Below are positions 44,290 to 57,739 of a DNA stretch of 64,000 nt, in pieces. The translations under genes and the position numbers were made by a program. Under the pieces are notes generated by a model. That model saw only the letters and a program-made list of their open reading frames with translations, was not told the origin of the DNA and did not search any database. Each line of letters starts with the position of its first letter. The first letter of the stretch is position 1. Origin of the DNA: Epiperipatus broadwayi (taxonomy: Eukaryota; Onychophora; Udeonychophora; Euonychophora; Peripatidae); assembly GCA_028023455.1 (NCBI GenBank), contig JAQFVV010013402.1, positions 1-64,000 on the forward strand, written 5' to 3'.

Positions 44290-45449
44290 AGGTTATGTTT
44301 GGATATAATGTACTTTATTTTGTCATTATGTTTAATGATGCAGTATTATTAAAATTATTGTTCCATAAAAAACATGATGTTATCTATAAAACTTCTTGTG
44401 AATCCACCACATTGCTATTAAATGTACATTATTTGAGATACACTATAATTAAAATATTAATTGGCATGGAACTGACATAAATATCCATGTCAAAAGCATC
44501 AGCTCTTTTATATAGTATGTTACTAACCCATATTTGCACAAATCTGAGATTTTAAATAAACATATAATTGGTGAGTCCATTTCTTGTCTATTGTGTTAGA
44601 TATAATGAAGGTTCTCAATATGATCAGATTTAAAATATTGAAAATAAGCAAAATAATTCTTCATTCCAGTTTTCAAAAACCAGTTAAACATAAAAGTCAT
44701 TTTCCCCTGATGAAAATAATCGATATGATAGTGAATGTTATGCTACTCATGATGTTACTCCAATAATTTGACTTTATTTTACATGTTGATGTTATTGAAT
44801 ATAGTAATGATGACATCATTTTAGCTGATAATAGTGATGGTAGTTATGGTAGGAATGTTGTTGCTCCTTCTCCAGATTTTATGGATATTATGTCATCTAC
44901 TTTGAAAAATCTAAGAATCAGTCAAGATAATTCTGTTTAGCCAATTTGCTTTGATTCTCTAATTCTCAAGAACATTCTTAAGTGTAATAATATTTTATTT
45001 TGATATGCAGGGTATTTTCAGAACAGAAACCAACAGAATTACTTAAAAGGTATTCATGATTTTTTTGTAAACAGATAGGATGGTTAGATATGAATAAATT
45101 ACCAATTACATATTGTATATAGCATATGTAACCTGTATTAATTTATGTAACCTTTTTTTCTCTTAATATATCTAATCATATCTAATTTTTATGTAAACTT
45201 GTATATACTTCCTAATCAGTTATATATAACCATAATGCTGTAAATGCATGTTGTAACCTATGATCTTTGTAAATGTATAACCATGTAATCTTTTATTTTC
45301 TTTTAATATATATAATCATATTGGTTTTTTTTTTACTTTGTATGTACTTCCTAATCAATTATATGTAACATATTGATGTAAACTTATGATGTAATATATA
45401 ATGCTTTTAAATATGTAACTTTTTAAATTCAATAAAGTTCCTTTGAAAC
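44290..45449 (+). pseudogene. Probable LINE 3' part of unrecognised family
   Basis: The last bases, TTCAATAAAGTTCCTTTGAA and an (AAT)n tail, closely match the end of the L1/Tx1-like LINE at 52,600-52,625, so this is probably the 3' end of a related non-LTR element. Upstream short open frames (44295-44480, 44584-44766 and a frame around 44,815-44,940) are not recognisable as RT. The 3' UTR holds an internal duplication of about 140 bp (units near 45,150 and 45,292 sharing CTTCCTAATCA and TTATAT). Confidence 0.45.
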
Positions 45450-45989
<540 letters not shown>

Positions 45990-46024
45990 ACAATTGTATA
46001 CAGACACTATAAAAATACATTCTG

Positions 46025-46155
<131 letters not shown>

Positions 46156-46366
46156 GAATGCACTTGTGCCAGCTGATTTGGTGATCGTAGATATCGGTAG
46201 GCTATATTATATATTTCTAGTAATAATAAAACTAAAAATTTTCTTATTTAAAATAAACTGTATTGACTCTAAGCAACCCAATATTCAGTATATATAGTTT
46301 TTTAAAATTAAGAAAACTTCTCCGACGAGTAATTTGAGTGCAAGCGGGTTTTTTTTTTACTCCAAT

Positions 46367-47780
46367 ATGGCGATCTCTTTGAACGCAGCAAGCATTTCTT
46401 ATGCTCACGCAATCAAAGCATCCACTAAAAAAGGAGATTTTTCTCAGAACGTGGAAAAAAATCAAACTCCAGTTTTAAGATATCGTCGTTCAACAATGAA
46501 TGATCTAATGAAACTAGATGTGATTTCAGAATCTGATCCATTACCAGTTAACGTAATATAAGAAGAAATCTGGACTAATGAAAGTCTAACAAAAATTTCT
46601 GAATGCTTTAATACAACCATCCCACATGACCTTTTTATGTCATTTAAACGTTTCTTTACTGACCGGTCTGTTATTCTTGCAATTACAGATACAAATTGTT
46701 TGCTGTGTAGATTTCCTAAGGATTTGCTATTTGAAGAATTAAGCACAAATAATTTATGGGATTCTATACTGCGCATTGCAGATCATCCAAATCCTTGCTA
46801 TCTTGCAATTGAATTCTATAGCAAAGAACAAAAAAACAAATTTGATAAAACAATTAAAACATTGGGGAAATATGCTTTAGTAAAAGTTAACCAATATAGA
46901 GAAAATTTTATTATTGGCACAATCAAAAATACGTACTTTAACTATACAACAAATGACCTCAATAAATTAATGCAACCATTTGGAGTTGTTTTTGCCTTTC
47001 AACCTATATATTTAAAAGGAACTCCGATACCGATCTATGGAAACAATTATCATTTTAAAGTTAAATTAAATCAAAATGTAAATCCAAATGATATTCCCAC
47101 TTTTATAACCAATCACGAAGCGATGCTACTCTTAATAATTCATGGACTTAAACTGAAATGTTTCACTGCAAACAATGAGGGCATATTATAAATGCATGCC
47201 CAAAACTTAAATGTAAACACTGTGATATGAGAGCAACCTCAAGTCATCAATGTGGAAATGCGCCAGTAAATAACACAGATTTCACTCCTCAACTGATAAG
47301 TGAATGAACTACAATTTGCTATATAAACATCACCAGAGAGTAATCAGTAAATGACGAAAGTGAATCAACTTTACCCGAAAATCAATCATGGAATGATGAG
47401 GATAAACCAGTGTTACAAGAAAATAGCCCATCTCAACAAGAAATATTAAAAAGTGATTGCCAAAATCACAAACAATCAAAAACACCCCTTAAAAAAACTT
47501 CGCAAGATATTATACACTATCTAGTGCCTTGCCTGCCACCTACAGATCCGAAAATAAATGACACTGCCAACCAAAAACCAGGCAGACCACGAAGCAAATG
47601 AAGCAGAAAAAATGCAGCAGTGTCTATTGATCTTAGTAAAGATGATATGCCCCAGACATTAGATCATAAAAAAAAATAAGACAAGCAAATATGAGTTCAA
47701 TGGATTCCGATTTTGAATACACTTCAGAAGAAGACCTTAGCACCAATAAAAAAGCAAATGTGCAAAAATTATCATAGGAG
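46367..47780 (+). pseudogene. LINE ORF1 (nucleic-acid-binding protein)
   Basis: Starts MAISLNAASISYAHAIK. One in-frame stop lies at 46559-46561; the same frame then continues 46562-47191 with MSFKRFFTDRSVILAI and a region resembling an RRM-like fold followed by a second domain. After a one-base shift near 47,190, a Cys/His cluster, CPKLKCKHCDMR...HQC, reads as a zinc-knuckle region. A further frame (47,410-47,601) is rich in Gln, Ser, Lys and Pro, like a disordered tail. In L1/Tx1-type elements ORF1 binds the RNA and helps form the ribonucleoprotein. Recognition rests on position before the endonuclease ORF and on the Cys/His cluster, not on a database hit. Confidence 0.65.
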
Positions 47781-47905
47781 GGGGGAAGTAGAACCTCCAG
47801 ACATAAAAATTCTTTGTCATAATTTGTACAAGTTATCTAAACTATATAAAATTATAATCTAATTACTACATCAGGTGTGTTCTGTTTTTATTGAGTGAAA
47901 CTATA

Positions 47906-48639
47906 ATGAATATAAAAATAGCATCATTAAACATCCGTGGATTAAACTCACAGGAAAAAAAACTATCAATTAATAAAATGGCTTGAAATTATACAACCTC
48001 ATTTGCTAGGACTACTTGAAACAAAAATTTATAATAAATCTCAGACTAATCCATCTAACTATCTTAATAATCAAGGATACTCAGCAGTATCCCAAGCATC
48101 ATTTTCACCCTCAGCAGAAACAGGAGTAGTAGTAATGAAAACCTGCTCCTTCTATTCATTCAAAATAATATATATAGATGCACTCATATTAATTATAAGA
48201 TTATATGATAAACAGTTACACTGAATGTAGCATTTGTTTATTTACCTTCAAATCACACAGTAATTAATAAAGTTATTCAAATTATAAATTCCAAAATAGC
48301 ATCATCATCACATCCATTAATTTTACTTGGTGATTTCAATATGTCATACAATGAGTTTGTCACAAAATGGTTGCACTTACTAGCCATATTACTCATGAGT
48401 GGAGAAGGCTATCTCCCACAGAATTCAGTAGCATTTAATAATGGCAGGTTTTTATCATTAATTGACCTGGTCTTCTACATCACATGATCAGCCTAACAAT
48501 AAAAAAACTCATCATTATCAGATCATTCTGCAATTATTGTTTCACTAAAGAATGAATTTATATACAGATCAATAACATCTATTGGAAACACAATTAGAGT
48601 GCTTCTTCCATGTTGAACCCCAGAAATATTTATTCTCAT
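47906..48639 (+). pseudogene. LINE ORF2, endonuclease part
   Basis: The ATG at 47906 begins MNIKIASLNIRGLN, the signature start of an APE-type LINE endonuclease. After a shift, LLGLLETKI (the catalytic glutamate motif) follows. LILLGDFNM near 48,318-48,345 is the GDFN motif. SLIDLVFY and further remnants lead to about 48,600, where the frame is cut by the inserted (TA)n and PLE palindrome. This domain nicks target DNA. Several indels destroy the frame. Confidence 0.75.
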
Positions 48640-48667
48640 ATATATATATTTTTTTTTTTTATATATA

Positions 48668-48672
<5 letters not shown>

Positions 48673-48744
<72 letters not shown>
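48673..48744. repeat. (TA)n at left PLE-2 end
   Basis: About 72 bp of TA, preceded by shorter TA and T tracts from 48,640, between LINE ORF2 and the left PLE-2 arm. Confidence 0.95.
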
Positions 48745-48747
<3 letters not shown>

Positions 48748-48797
48748 GAAATAATATTTTTAACAGTTTATAAACAATTACAAACAATCTTAAAATC

Positions 48798-48840
48798 AGC
48801 AGAAGTACTTTCGGTTACTTTCTAACCTGCCTCAACTGCC
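48798..48840 (-). ncRNA. Hammerhead-like hairpin in PLE-2 3' UTR (left arm)
   Basis: Minus strand: stem I GGCAG/CTGCT (five pairs, one G-U), 8-nt core TTGAGGCA, stem II GGTTA-GAAAG-TAACC, GAAA, stem III AG-TA-CT, then T. Compared with PLE-1 (GACTA/TAGTC; core TTGATAAA) both sides of stem II changed together, while GAAAGTACTTCT is identical. Confidence 0.55.
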
Positions 48841-48876
48841 ATTAAATTCAAAAACCAAAAGTGGAAGCAAACGTCA

Positions 48877-49262
48877 TCAATTCAAATTCCACGAATCTCG
48901 TATTTTAATGTTAGAAGCTTGTCGATTTATTAAATGCATTTTATTCCTGTTTATAAAAATTGCCTCTTTAATTTTTCTTTTACCATGGTTTCTCTCTTCA
49001 TGAAGAATTTTCACATTTTCAAAATTAAATTTAAATTTATATTTACATGTTTTTTTCGTGATCAAAGAAAACTGAAGAAGATAATAAATCACCATTATTT
49101 TTATTTTTTACACGCTTATATAATAATTCATGTTCCTTCAATCTTTTCTCAATACTGCATCTAGATTCACCTATATATGATAGCATACAATCACAAAAAA
49201 ATTGATATATGACATTACTTTTTTGCTTGAAAAGTATGACATCCTTAGAATTATTAACTAAT
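48877..49262 (-). pseudogene. PLE-2 GIY-YIG endonuclease, left arm
   Basis: Reading leftward from the centre: the YQFFCDCMLSYIGES core with the catalytic KRLKEH arginine region, then LLSSSVFF, a frameshift at the A/T run near 49,055-49,060, then KKTCKYKFKFNFENVKILHEER and NRQASNIKIRDSWNLN to the stop at 48,877. It is the same domain as in PLE-1. It lacks any RT and carries at least one frameshift, so it is not functional by itself. Confidence 0.7.
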
Positions 49263-49267
49263 TTATA

Positions 49268-49661
49268 TTGTTTAAATTAGTCAATAATTCTAAGGATGTC
49301 ATACTTTTCAAGCAAAAAAGTAATGTCATATATCAATTTTTTTGTGATTGTATGCTATCATATATAGGTGAATCTAGGTGCAGTATTGAGAAAAGATTGA
49401 AGGAACATGAATTATTATATAAGCGTGTAAAAAATAAAAATAATGGTGATTTATTATCTTCTTCAGTTTTCTTTGATCACGAAAAAAACATGTAAATATA
49501 AATTTAAATTTGATTTTGAAAATGTGAAAATTCTTCATGAAGAGAGAAACCATAGTAAAAAAAAAATTAAAGAGGCAATTTTTATAAACAGGAATAAAAT
49601 GCATTTAATAAATCGACAAGCTTCTAACATTAAAATACGAGATTCGTGGAATTTGAATTGA
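49268..49661 (+). pseudogene. PLE-2 GIY-YIG endonuclease, right arm
   Basis: 49268-49495 carries NVIYQFFCDCMLSYIGESRC and IEKRLKEHELLYKRVKN, then LSSSVFFDHEK. An A-run near 49,482-49,488 shifts the frame, after which 49,485-49,661 continues with KKTCKYKFKFDFENVKILHEER and NRQASNIKIRDSWNLN. The same frameshift exists in the left arm, so it was probably already in the copied template, unlike damage private to one arm. Confidence 0.7.
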
Positions 49662-49697
49662 TGACGTTTGCTTCCGCTTTGGGTTTTTGAATTTAAT

Positions 49698-49740
49698 GGC
49701 AGTTGAGGCAGGTTAGAAAGTAACCAAAAATACTTCTGCT
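49698..49740 (+). ncRNA. Hammerhead-like hairpin in PLE-2 3' UTR (right arm)
   Basis: Stem I GGCAG/CTGCT and stem II GGTTA/TAACC are kept, but GAAAG is mutated to AAAAA. Confidence 0.45.
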
Positions 49741-49836
49741 GATTTTAAGATTATTTGTAATTGTTTATAAACCGTTAAAAATATTATTTCAATTATAATT
49801 ACAATATTGTTTTTAATTAACAGATATTTTATTTAT

Positions 49837-49923
49837 TATATATATATATATATAATTTCAATGTCTCGAAGTTTGAATATATATATATATATATATATAT
49901 ATTCAAACTTCGAGACATTGAAA
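49837..49923. repeat. (TA)n inside a 22-bp inverted repeat at the PLE/LINE joint
   Basis: (TA)n at 49,837-49,854, then 22 bp (49,856-49,877), then (TA)n, then the exact reverse complement of those 22 bp (49,902-49,923). The right copy is LINE sequence in its normal orientation, so the left copy is an inverted duplicate of the target. Confidence 0.85.
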
Positions 49924-52430
49924 TGGATCCAGTGCAAACATGGATTGCCTTTGTTAACATTATTTCATATACAATTGATGTCATAACAAGGGCTACCCCA
50001 ACCCCTTCAAGGCTTCTAGCTCTTGTAGATGAAACACATAAAAGAATCACAAACAGTACTACAAATAAACAAGGCTGTTCAAATGTGATTGCCCTGAATA
50101 AACTTTATAAATCAGTCTCTGAAGATCTTAAAAGAATACCTGGTAATTAAAAAAAGAAAACTCTTTTTGACACAGACACAATCATGGTCCAGACAGTATA
50201 TTCGCTGGGCACTGGGACAAAAGCCATCAACTCACATACTGACAACAATTAAAATACAAGGAATATAATTTCTGGTTACAACATGTTGCTATCTCTCTAC
50301 ACACATTTGAAATCCAAACTTCAAGGAAGAAAAAATTTAGCCCTGTGCAATTTTTTCTCAGTCAGCCAGAAGATATAGTATTTATTCCCAAAGACTTTAT
50401 TCAAAAATTAGCATCAATCCCAAAATTCAGTCACCCAGGAATGCATGGTATACCTTGCTTTGTATTCAAGCATTTAGAAAATTTTACTACTAAGTATCTG
50501 TGTAATCTAGAAAACTTTCTAACAAAAAAGATCCATCATATACATGGATTATACCCTATTTTACTAGTACCATTTGTCAAAACACATGAAAAATAACCAC
50601 ACTAAACAATCTAAAGCCCATATCAATGAGCCCTCTGGGTATCAAACTGCTGGAGTCAATCATTAAAGACAAAATAGAACCCCATATTATACCTATACTA
50701 TCTAAAATGCAGTTTGCTAAGAAAGGCTCATCTATAATGCAAGCAGCCTGTCTATTCAAAACAGTTATTGATTCTGTCAGAAATAATAAAAAAATAAAGT
50801 CCAGTTGTAATCCAACTGGATATAAAATCAGCATTTTATATGATTCCAATTGAACTCCTTGTTGAAGCATTACCAGACACAACAATACCAAGTTCCTTAA
50901 TATATTTAAACACCAATCTTCTATTAAGTCAAGAAATACATATTACACTTAATGGTAAGAATTCACCCTCTTTTGTACCTTACTGTTCAATTCCACAAGG
51001 TTCACCACTAAGTGCTCCTTTTTTACTTTCTATATCAATCCCTGACTGAATATTATAGAAAAAGAATTATCAGGCATATCCATAACTGGTCTAAAAGCAA
51101 ACATCTCCTGTATTGCCTACATGGATGATGTCTCGATTTTTTTAACTTCTAAAAAACAGATCCCAACTCTATTGAAAATTCCTAATTCATACACTAATAA
51201 ATACAAGCTGGAGTTTAACATGGATAAATCTTCTGCATGGACAATATATACAGGACAATTTCACACACAACATTTTAAAGGAAAACCCAGCTCTTTTGTG
51301 GGATTCCCCTTCTATTTGAGCAATCTAGAAATGTGTTGACAAATACAAGACAAAATTAAAAATAAAATAAACAATATAATTGATTCACTCTCAAAATCTT
51401 ATCTTTCACTGTATTCAAAAGTATTCCTGTTTAATCTATTAATTATGACTCGAATCACATACTATTCTCCAACAATACTATACACTAAATCTTTTAATAG
51501 TAAAATAAACTAATTATGTAAAAAGTTGCTGTGGGGAGAAAAGATTGTTTCGGGTTCACTGAAATGCATTCAAGATCCTCTAATACAAAATGGTTTAGGA
51601 CTACATTCAATACATATTTTTAACATTCAAAAGACATTATATCTCATTTCTGCATGTGCTTATTTATTTCCATACATGAAAGTGTTCTTCAAGATTACCC
51701 CAACAGATAAACCACCACCAACCAATGGATATTGGAAAACCTTGCTTACACTAATTCTTAACATTCCAAACATTATTTTTTTCATCACCTCAAGATAAAT
51801 TTAAAGATTGGGATGCATACCAGATAATTTGCTCTCCCCTAAATGATAAAAGACCAATTTTAAACATTAATAATAGACAACTAACCCGAAAATTTAAATT
51901 CTGGTCATTAGAACCCAAACATTATGATTTTCTACTCAAATTAAATCTTGAAGCATTGCCAATATTACACTTTTGTAGATATAGAAGGCATTACATAAAT
52001 ACAGAAGACATATGCTGGTTGTGTCATAAAGAAACTTAGACAAAAGATCATTTTCTTTTTACCTGCCCTGTATTTGATAATATTCGTTCATCCATACCAT
52101 CATTGTACAAACAAAGAAATTGTGACATTCAAACACTTTTACAATCATTTATTAAGGGTAGCTACCCACATATTCGAGCAAGTACTTTTATATTGTTTTA
52201 ACTATGGTGTACAAGATGCTCCTTCATGTACAACAATAATCCAAGAAGACATCGAAACACATTCTGGAACAAAATGGAAAAGCTGCGCTTAAGGGATGAA
52301 AATATTGTATCCCAAAAGATGTACACAGCCACTTGGTCAATATTACAACAGTTCTCAAAATTATAGATGAAAAAAAAGGAATAGGACAAATAAAAAACAG
52401 AACTGAGTGCTTTACAAGTGCACAAAACTA
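49902..52430 (+). pseudogene. LINE ORF2, reverse transcriptase and C-terminus
   Basis: The LINE resumes at 49,902 after the PLE insertion. The RT region includes PISMSPLGIKLLESIIKDKI (finger region) and MQFAKKGSSIMQAACLF. SIPQGSPLSAPFLLS (near 50,990-51,036) and the catalytic YMDD (near 51,118-51,129) follow. The C-terminal part includes CWLCHKET and HFLFTCP at about 52,010-52,070, the Cys-His-Cys cluster typical of L1/Tx1-type ORF2 ends. Several stops and shifts break it into pieces (50626-50853, 50840-51049, 51121-51339, 51526-51798 and others). It would reverse transcribe element RNA at the nick. Confidence 0.8.
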
Positions 52431-52624
52431 ATTGGATGTATATATTTTAAATAAAATAATGTAAACTCAAATTTGTAAACCACATGCATATCCTTTGTCT
52501 TTGTTACCCCCCTCCCCAATTACAATTTTCATCTTATTTATACTAACTTCAATTCATCTGCATGTGGCAAAATAGTTATAAATGTTACCTTTTCTTGTTA
52601 TATTCAATAAAGTCCTTTTGAAAG

Positions 52625-52800
<176 letters not shown>

Positions 52801-53130
52801 TGACAATATTTAAAAGGTGATTAAAATATCTCTATTGATATTTAATTTTCTAGACATTTATTTGATGTGATTTTTTTAAAAAAAATATCACAATAAAAGA
52901 ATGATATTTGGAGTCAGATAGGTCCTGTACTGAATATTCATGAAAGAAAGTTTTTTATAAATAAAATTTTCTTTACTAGATTATGTTTAATATACAATTT
53001 TTTCTTCAATACAGGCTTTTTTATTTCAGCACTCCAATATGTAATATATAGTGGGTTAGCACTCAAGTTTTCACAGAACTCTCAACTATTCATGATATCT
53101 CATACTGCTGATGCACTTGATCACACACAT

Positions 53131-53181
53131 GCCAAAAAGAATATATGTATTTCATGCTAAACAAGCACTCATCAGTTGGTC
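53131..53181 (-). ncRNA. Candidate hammerhead ribozyme
   Basis: Minus strand: core CTGATGA, stem II GTGC/GCAT (four pairs), then GAAA and a possible stem III ATA-CATA-TAT. Stem I is only CCAA/TTGG with a four-base bulge, so the fit is weaker than in the retrozyme loci. It sits in a less AT-rich, unclassified patch (about 53,020-53,420) that could be an untranslated part of another PLE. No other gene is seen in 52,801-53,478. Confidence 0.4.
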
Positions 53182-53474
53182 CAGATTATCATCTCCACAC
53201 ATAAATACAATCAATTCTCAGCTTATATTATGATAGCCAATCTTCATACTTTACTGGCCAGGCTTCATTTTACTCCCCTCCACAAATCTTCAGTCATTGG
53301 TTTTATTGAAAATCTGCTGACAGAATGCTCAAAGCTCACATTAATGCCAACATCCTCAACCTACCTTTGTTGACCAAAAGTCACTCTGACTCTTCACGTA
53401 CATGACATAACCTTTTTACATACATATACAAGGAATGGGTATATTTATTAAAAACCTCTATCTGATTACAAGGG

Positions 53475-53623
<149 letters not shown>

Positions 53624-54639
53624 TAATAGAACAAAAAGTTTTTTTTGTCATTTAAAATAAGCTACTGCATAATAGTATAAGAAAGATACAAACTTTCTTT
53701 CACCCTGAAATTTGAATTTTTAATCTGTAACTAAGATATTCAGAGGTTTAAGATTCATCTATCTTTGTATAATTGAACAGGTAGATATGTATATATTTTA
53801 ATGACAAATTGTTTCTGACTATATGTTTGATGACACATTTTGAATTTCTATATCAGACTTTTAATGATCTTCTGTGACAGTTAAACATCTCTCTCTCTCT
53901 TATTAATTTCATAATTAGGCACATTTTATGTATATTTTGGAAGCATGCATGAATCCAAGTGTCCTCCAGTTTTTGAACTTTTGTATAACACATGAATCAA
54001 TTAGTGTGATATATTTGATTAATTAAGCTATCTCTCAAATACAATTGTTCCTAATCAAAAACAAGATGTTACTTATTTAAAAGACTGATATCAGTGAAGA
54101 GATTCATAAACAGGTCATAGAATAATAAATTCAATATGAAATGATAATTAAATTACAGTGTTAAATGAAAGTTAGAAGTTTGTCCTTCATAATTAACACT
54201 CAATGGCTAAAATTTGAATCATGTAATTGCCAATTTGTATTTTCATATCTTATGTTACTTAGAATATATCAAATTTTCTTATGAAGATAATTCTAGAATG
54301 GATCTTTTATTGGATTTATTAGAAATTATTCTCAGATATAAATAGTGAGTTATTATTGACTTCATTGTGGTAGGGTGAGACTGGAAATTTTAATTAAATT
54401 AATAGGGGTATGAACATAGTATTTTTAAGCAATATGGAACATTAGAGACATATAAAATCTTAACATATTTAATAGATTAATACAGGAGTGAAAATACTGT
54501 CAGAATATTATTTTTATTTAACTTTTAGATATTATATAAGTTTATGTATTTAAAAAGATTGTAATTCTTGATCTGAAACTTGTATAAATAACATAAAAGC
54601 AATGTAAAGATTTCAGTCCTCTTTAAAGAGTATAAAAAT

Positions 54640-54900
54640 ATGTTTGGAGTAACAAGGAGGCACCAAAACAAAATACATGGATGAGAGAACAAACACTGAA
54701 GAAATTTACAAAAAATGAATTGGAGCTGGTCTGACATGTTGGTAGAATAGATAATAATACATGAACAGCTGAAATATTAAAGAGTGTTCCAATACTTTAT
54801 AAAATACTTAGATTAAAACCACATGTTAGATGGATGGATGGATGAAATAAGTGATGAGGAGAAGAGAGATTAGATATTAGAGAAATTGTATGAAACATAC
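54640..54900 (+). pseudogene. RTE-type LINE 3' fragment
   Basis: VTRRHQNKI and LQKMNWSWSDMLVE, then LYKILRLKPHVRWMDE-like remnants and a MRRRE end, correspond to the C-terminal region of the decayed RTE LINE at 24.9-25.2 kb (VTRR, WLGL, KWIGEI, RRE). Short, frameshifted and dead. Confidence 0.5.
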
Positions 54901-54995
54901 AGAAACTTCACCCTGCTAATTAATCGTACAATCATGTCTATGTTTACAATTTATAAAAATAGAAATCTAGAAGTGCCTATTAACTATCATAGAAC

Positions 54996-54997
<2 letters not shown>

Positions 54998-55054
<57 letters not shown>
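54998..55054. repeat. (TA)n microsatellite
   Basis: About 57 bp of TA. A second, mixed TA/T stretch lies at 55,303-55,380. 55,381-57,735 shows no gene. Confidence 0.95.
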
Positions 55055-55056
<2 letters not shown>

Positions 55057-57739
55057 TGGAAAAACTTCTAACATTGTTTTAACTAGTATGGGCCAAGTTA
55101 GTTATCAGAAACCATCAACTCACAAAATCAAGAATATGACAGAAATAGTTTAGACATTCAAATCAATTTAAAAACTATCACAAGCATCGTTCAAATGGGT
55201 ATATTGTTCATTAAATAAAAACATTTAGTTCTGTAGTAAGATCTAGAAGTAGCAGAAGTGTTTCTTGTTGCATGACAATGTCAGGATTAAAAATATAAAT
55301 TTTTATTATATATTTTTTTTTTATATATATATATATATATATATATTTTTAATTATATATTATTATATATATATATATATTAAAAAAATTAATTTGTATA
55401 TATTTCCTTCACCCATTGGTTTGTATATATGACCAGTTAAAAATATTTGTGTAATAGATCAAAAATAACAGGTTGATCAGAGACATTATTTTTGATAGTA
55501 ATTTGGTAATATAAATATTAAAATAACAGATAAAAATTGTAAGAGAAAGTGAATTGGGCTGTCTGAAGTGTGATGATTCAGTATGAAATGCATCTTAGAG
55601 ACAGTTTGTCTTTATTCATATGTTTAAGAAAACCACTGATTTATGTTGTTTAACTACAACACAAAAATAGAAAATCACACAAATTGAAGTTATGTAAGAC
55701 AAATATTAGTATTACATATAATATGTAATGACTAAATCTTTGAAATAGTTATCAGTAATTTCATGAAGTTTGAACAGACCTTTTTAATTTTTATTTTTAA
55801 AATTTAAATGAAGTTTTGTTATAAAACGTTTTATATGTTATGTAAAGACAATTAACTACCATATAGTTATTTATAGTGGTGATGATGTATTTTGGGGTTC
55901 ATAGCCTATAAATCACAGTTTCAGTTGTCATTTGAAATGTTTGAATTTCTTATAAATTTATAAGCAATAATATACACATGATATGTATAATTTTATTGAC
56001 AAATTCATCATATTTTTTATTATAATTCTTCTGGTTTTTAACCTAGGGATCATGTAATGATGAAGAATGTATATATTAATAAGCATCAGACATATCAGAC
56101 ATTATAATGCTTTTATTATAATATGATAAATCAATCAATATTCTTATTTTTTGGATCTATTACCACCCATAATGTTAGCTCTTATCTATTTAATTTACAT
56201 TAATACTATTAATTTTAGAAATCCCAAAAACACTATCTCTTCATAGTATTTTATATCTATTTTGAAATTCTGCAAAGAATAACGAAGCAAGACATTTAAT
56301 AAAACTCATGACTTGGTACAATATAAAGAATAAAAAATATATTTAATTACAAATACATTTTAAAGTCTAAATTACTGTAGAAAAATAGGCATTATACCGT
56401 AATTAGACCATGGATAAATTGTATAACTTTATTTTTCTTTCTTTGTCCTGTATCGAACATTTCATATAAAATAATACTCCCTCTATTAAAAGAAGTAAAA
56501 TATAATTAAAATAAACAAACACACATATAAAATAAAACAGTACACTTAATCCTATGAGAGAGATTCAAATGTTTTCATATACAATTGAAGAAAGAAGTAA
56601 AAAAAAAAAAATCTCACCTTTTTATATTGTGCTCAATTATTTGAAATACTCTAAAACACGAGTTCTTTTATATATCTATTTGTTCTGAATTTTATGTTAA
56701 GTGTGGTTGGGTAATTCTTTTGCTTTTTTATACAATACATTGTTTTTTATGGTTTCCTAATTATGGTAAATGTTATTATAAAAAAAGCGTAAATTATAAA
56801 ATCTGATATATATATTAAATTTTCTTAATTAGAATTTAATTTTGTTGAACTCACAGAATGTTGCTAAATTATGACTCACAACCCTAATGATAATTTTAAA
56901 ACAAACTGCTCACACTTTTAATGCAGTTTGTGATAAATAAATCACTTTCTTCTTATTTATCGAGTTACTTTTCAAATAATTAAAATAACAAAAAAATGTT
57001 AGTATCATACAGACAACTCGTTACAACATGTCAAAAAATTCCATTTATTGGTAGTTTTTTTTATTTTTTATTCTCATGCTTAAGAGACCTTGCAAAATTC
57101 TTGAAACTCGTCTTTTAACTGACATTCGAAAAAAAAATCATATATTTTTCATAGATTGTTTACATATTTATATATTAGCAAAATATTTGTAAATTAAATA
57201 TTTTTCTTTGATGAGAATGTAGAATTTACAATATTTAATATGAAAATATTTATTGTAGAGAAATAGAAATCAATAAAAATGTTATAAACTTGAAGTAGAA
57301 AATTAGGATTGGCTGAAAAATAAATGTTTCTATAATTACTGAAACTATTATTTTTTATCATTTTATAATAATTATAAGTGAAATTTTAAAGCAGAATTTC
57401 ATTACTTTATATATTCTAAAAAAATGAATTCAATTGAGTTTAAATAAAATTAGTTTATATAAAAACATTTTATCTGCAATAAGTAAATGTAAAAATCTAT
57501 TGATCTGATGATTTATTTTACTTTATTTACAGTTATTTTATATATAATTGCAAAGTAAAATATTGTTTTTTTTTATGAATGGGAAGTATTTGTACATTTA
57601 TATTTCAAAGAAATAAGTTTAATTTTGTAGGAATACATTGCAAAATATATATTTAACCATTAAAATAAAAAAGTTGAAAATCTACTTCAAATGTCAGATG
57701 GAAATTGAAAAAATATTATAGTGAGTATATTTAGACAGA

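Larger units (their letters stand above)
48745..49262 (-). mobile_element. PLE-2 left arm of palindrome
   Basis: Minus-strand 5'-truncated PLE carrying only the GIY-YIG region and 3' UTR; mirror of 49268-49800 about a centre near 49,265. Endonuclease sequence is similar to PLE-1 (shared words YIGES, KRLKEH or KRIKEH, NRQ.SN). Confidence 0.8.
49268..49800 (+). mobile_element. PLE-2 right arm of palindrome
   Basis: Plus-strand mirror of the left arm, followed by about 35 bp not seen in the left arm and then (TA)n at 49,837. Confidence 0.8.

Noticed and set aside
46462-46776. 104-aa minus-strand ORF over LINE ORF1
   Set aside because: Antisense shadow of LINE ORF1.
53176-53373. 65-aa ORF in a less AT-rich patch
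   Set aside because: No known motif; the patch looks more like non-coding element sequence with a hammerhead candidate on the other strand.
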